Source: Fidelibacterota bacterium (lineage in GTDB: Bacteria > Fidelibacterota > UBA2242). Taken from it: 7,111 nucleotides of DNA. Each line of letters opens with the position of its first letter. Position 1 is the first letter of the stretch. The position numbers were made by a program, and so were the translations under genes. The notes under the pieces are model-generated. The model was not told where the DNA came from. It searched no databases and saw nothing but the letters and a program-made list of their open reading frames with translations. The DNA is taken from NCBI GenBank assembly GCA_003645845.1, contig QNCV01000136.1, forward strand, positions 1-7,111, in the 5' to 3' direction. Positions 6,685 through 7,111 of this stretch are shown one piece after another.

Positions 6685-7093
6685 TATTCTGGGTCTCAAG
6701 CATAAAGAACCGCTGATCTCCCCGGCTAAGGGCTTTGAATATCAATATCACCCAATACGCAACTACTGTAAACTAATTTTCCACGAATACTACCAGAATC
6801 AACTCCTCCACCGCTCCCAGAAACACCGTTACGCCAATAATATCCCCCGCCTCGGCCCCCGCCGGATCGGGGCCCGGGCCCGGCGCCATGCCCTCGACAT
6901 CATCGACAAATACCTGCCCCCGGATCTGGCCCTGATGGCCTATGACTACATCCTGAATTGCCCAAATATCCTGAAACTGAACCTGCAGCGTACTCATATT
7001 TCCAATGCCGCCTGGTTCCTGATGCGGTTCGAGGAACAGCGTATGTTGTTTGATGAATTACGCAAACTTAATTTTCAACCAAATGCAGTATAA
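6662..7093 (+). CDS. Shortened paralogue of the 3292 protein's domain A, ending in out-of-frame terL DNA
   Basis: This 143-residue protein resembles domain A of the 3292-4569 product. It has YHP (29-31), L-x-P-x-R-I (64-69), PPD (86-88) and, four residues later, AYDYI (93-97), matching PPD-x4-AWDYI there; K-L-N against R-L-D follows. It lacks the Lys-rich tail, the HTH and the C-terminal region. Residues 130-143 (FDELRKLNFQPNAV) are encoded by the second 63-bp repeat, where terL uses another frame. So the C-terminus was acquired when that DNA was joined here. AGAGGT at 6651-6656 lies five bases before the ATG, and the start overlaps the 6175 gene by 23 bp. Base composition differs from its paralogue: 48 of 60 bases at 6841-6900 are G or C. 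It may be a small functional DNA-binding protein or a truncated remnant. The domain match is read by eye. Confidence 0.6.
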   Translation: MPANYSNDILGLKHKEPLISPAKGFEYQYHPIRNYCKLIFHEYYQNQLLHRSQKHRYANNIPRLGPRRIGARARRHALDIIDKYLPPDLALMAYDYILNCPNILKLNLQRTHISNAAWFLMRFEEQRMLFDELRKLNFQPNAV

Positions 7094-7111
7094 ACTATAA
7101 CATGAAAGGAA
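7049..7111. repeat. 63-bp exact direct repeat, copy 2 (at window end)
   Basis: Identical to 6106-6168 and 943 bp downstream of it. Here it forms the 3' end of the 6662 gene in a different frame from terL. It ends with the same GAAAGGAA ribosome binding site, now without a visible gene because the window stops. The identity runs to the last base, so the full repeat may be longer. Confidence 0.97.

Noticed and set aside
6870..6881. 12-base perfect palindrome GGGCCCGGGCCC
   Set aside because: It falls inside a coding stretch of Gly, Ala and Arg codons in very GC-rich DNA, which explains it without a regulatory site.
6106..7111. The 63-bp direct repeats as phage or island attachment sites
   Set aside because: They enclose only two small genes and no recombinase, and copy 1 is native terL coding sequence; duplication or an assembly effect explains them better.
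1..7111. CRISPR array, tRNA, rRNA or insertion sequence
   Set aside because: No spaced short repeats, cloverleaf-like segment, rRNA-like stretch or transposase with terminal inverted repeats was seen on either strand.

Overview
The window reads as bacterial DNA in which a chromosomal flank meets a phage-derived module. Nothing in it fixes the genus. Evidence for bacteria is the Shine-Dalgarno sequences, overlapping genes, a sigma70-type promoter, a PiT phosphate permease, and a degraded serine hydrolase of the beta-lactamase fold. The window opens inside one gene and closes inside a repeat, so both ends are cut.

Layout. (1) 2-583 (+): C-terminal end of a PiT-family inorganic phosphate transporter with a soluble tail. 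(2) 726-1725 (-): a convergent serine hydrolase pseudogene. Its SxxK, YxN and HxG motifs can all be read, but it is broken by several frameshifts and stops. (3) 1946-2980 (+): an unrecognised 344-residue protein built from three tandem ~105-residue units that look like winged-helix domains; two adjacent dyads precede it. (4) 2981-3291: an AT-rich intergenic region with a stem-loop, a 17-codon ORF behind a near-consensus Shine-Dalgarno, an inverted repeat and a near-perfect promoter. (5) 3292-7093 (+): a tightly packed operon. It encodes a Lys-tailed protein in the small-terminase position, a large terminase (TerL) with ATPase, zinc-finger and RNase H-like nuclease motifs, and two small unrecognised proteins.

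The most interesting structure lies at the 3' end. The last 63 bp of the window exactly repeat the terL 3' end plus the ribosome binding site of the next gene (6106-6168 = 7049-7111, offset 943 bp). The gene that runs into the second copy (6662-7093) encodes a shortened, GC-richer paralogue of the N-terminal domain of the 3292-4569 protein, and its last 14 residues are terL DNA read in another frame. I read this as the remains of a duplicated terminase module (small-terminase-like gene, terL, small gene) whose second copy lost its middle. An assembly artefact at a contig end remains a real alternative.

The TerL Walker A motif has Glu where the conserved Gly is expected (RQAEKST), one base change from canonical. 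Together with the partial duplication, this raises the possibility that the module is decaying or has been repurposed rather than being an active prophage. No integrase, portal, capsid, CRISPR array, tRNA or rRNA was seen.
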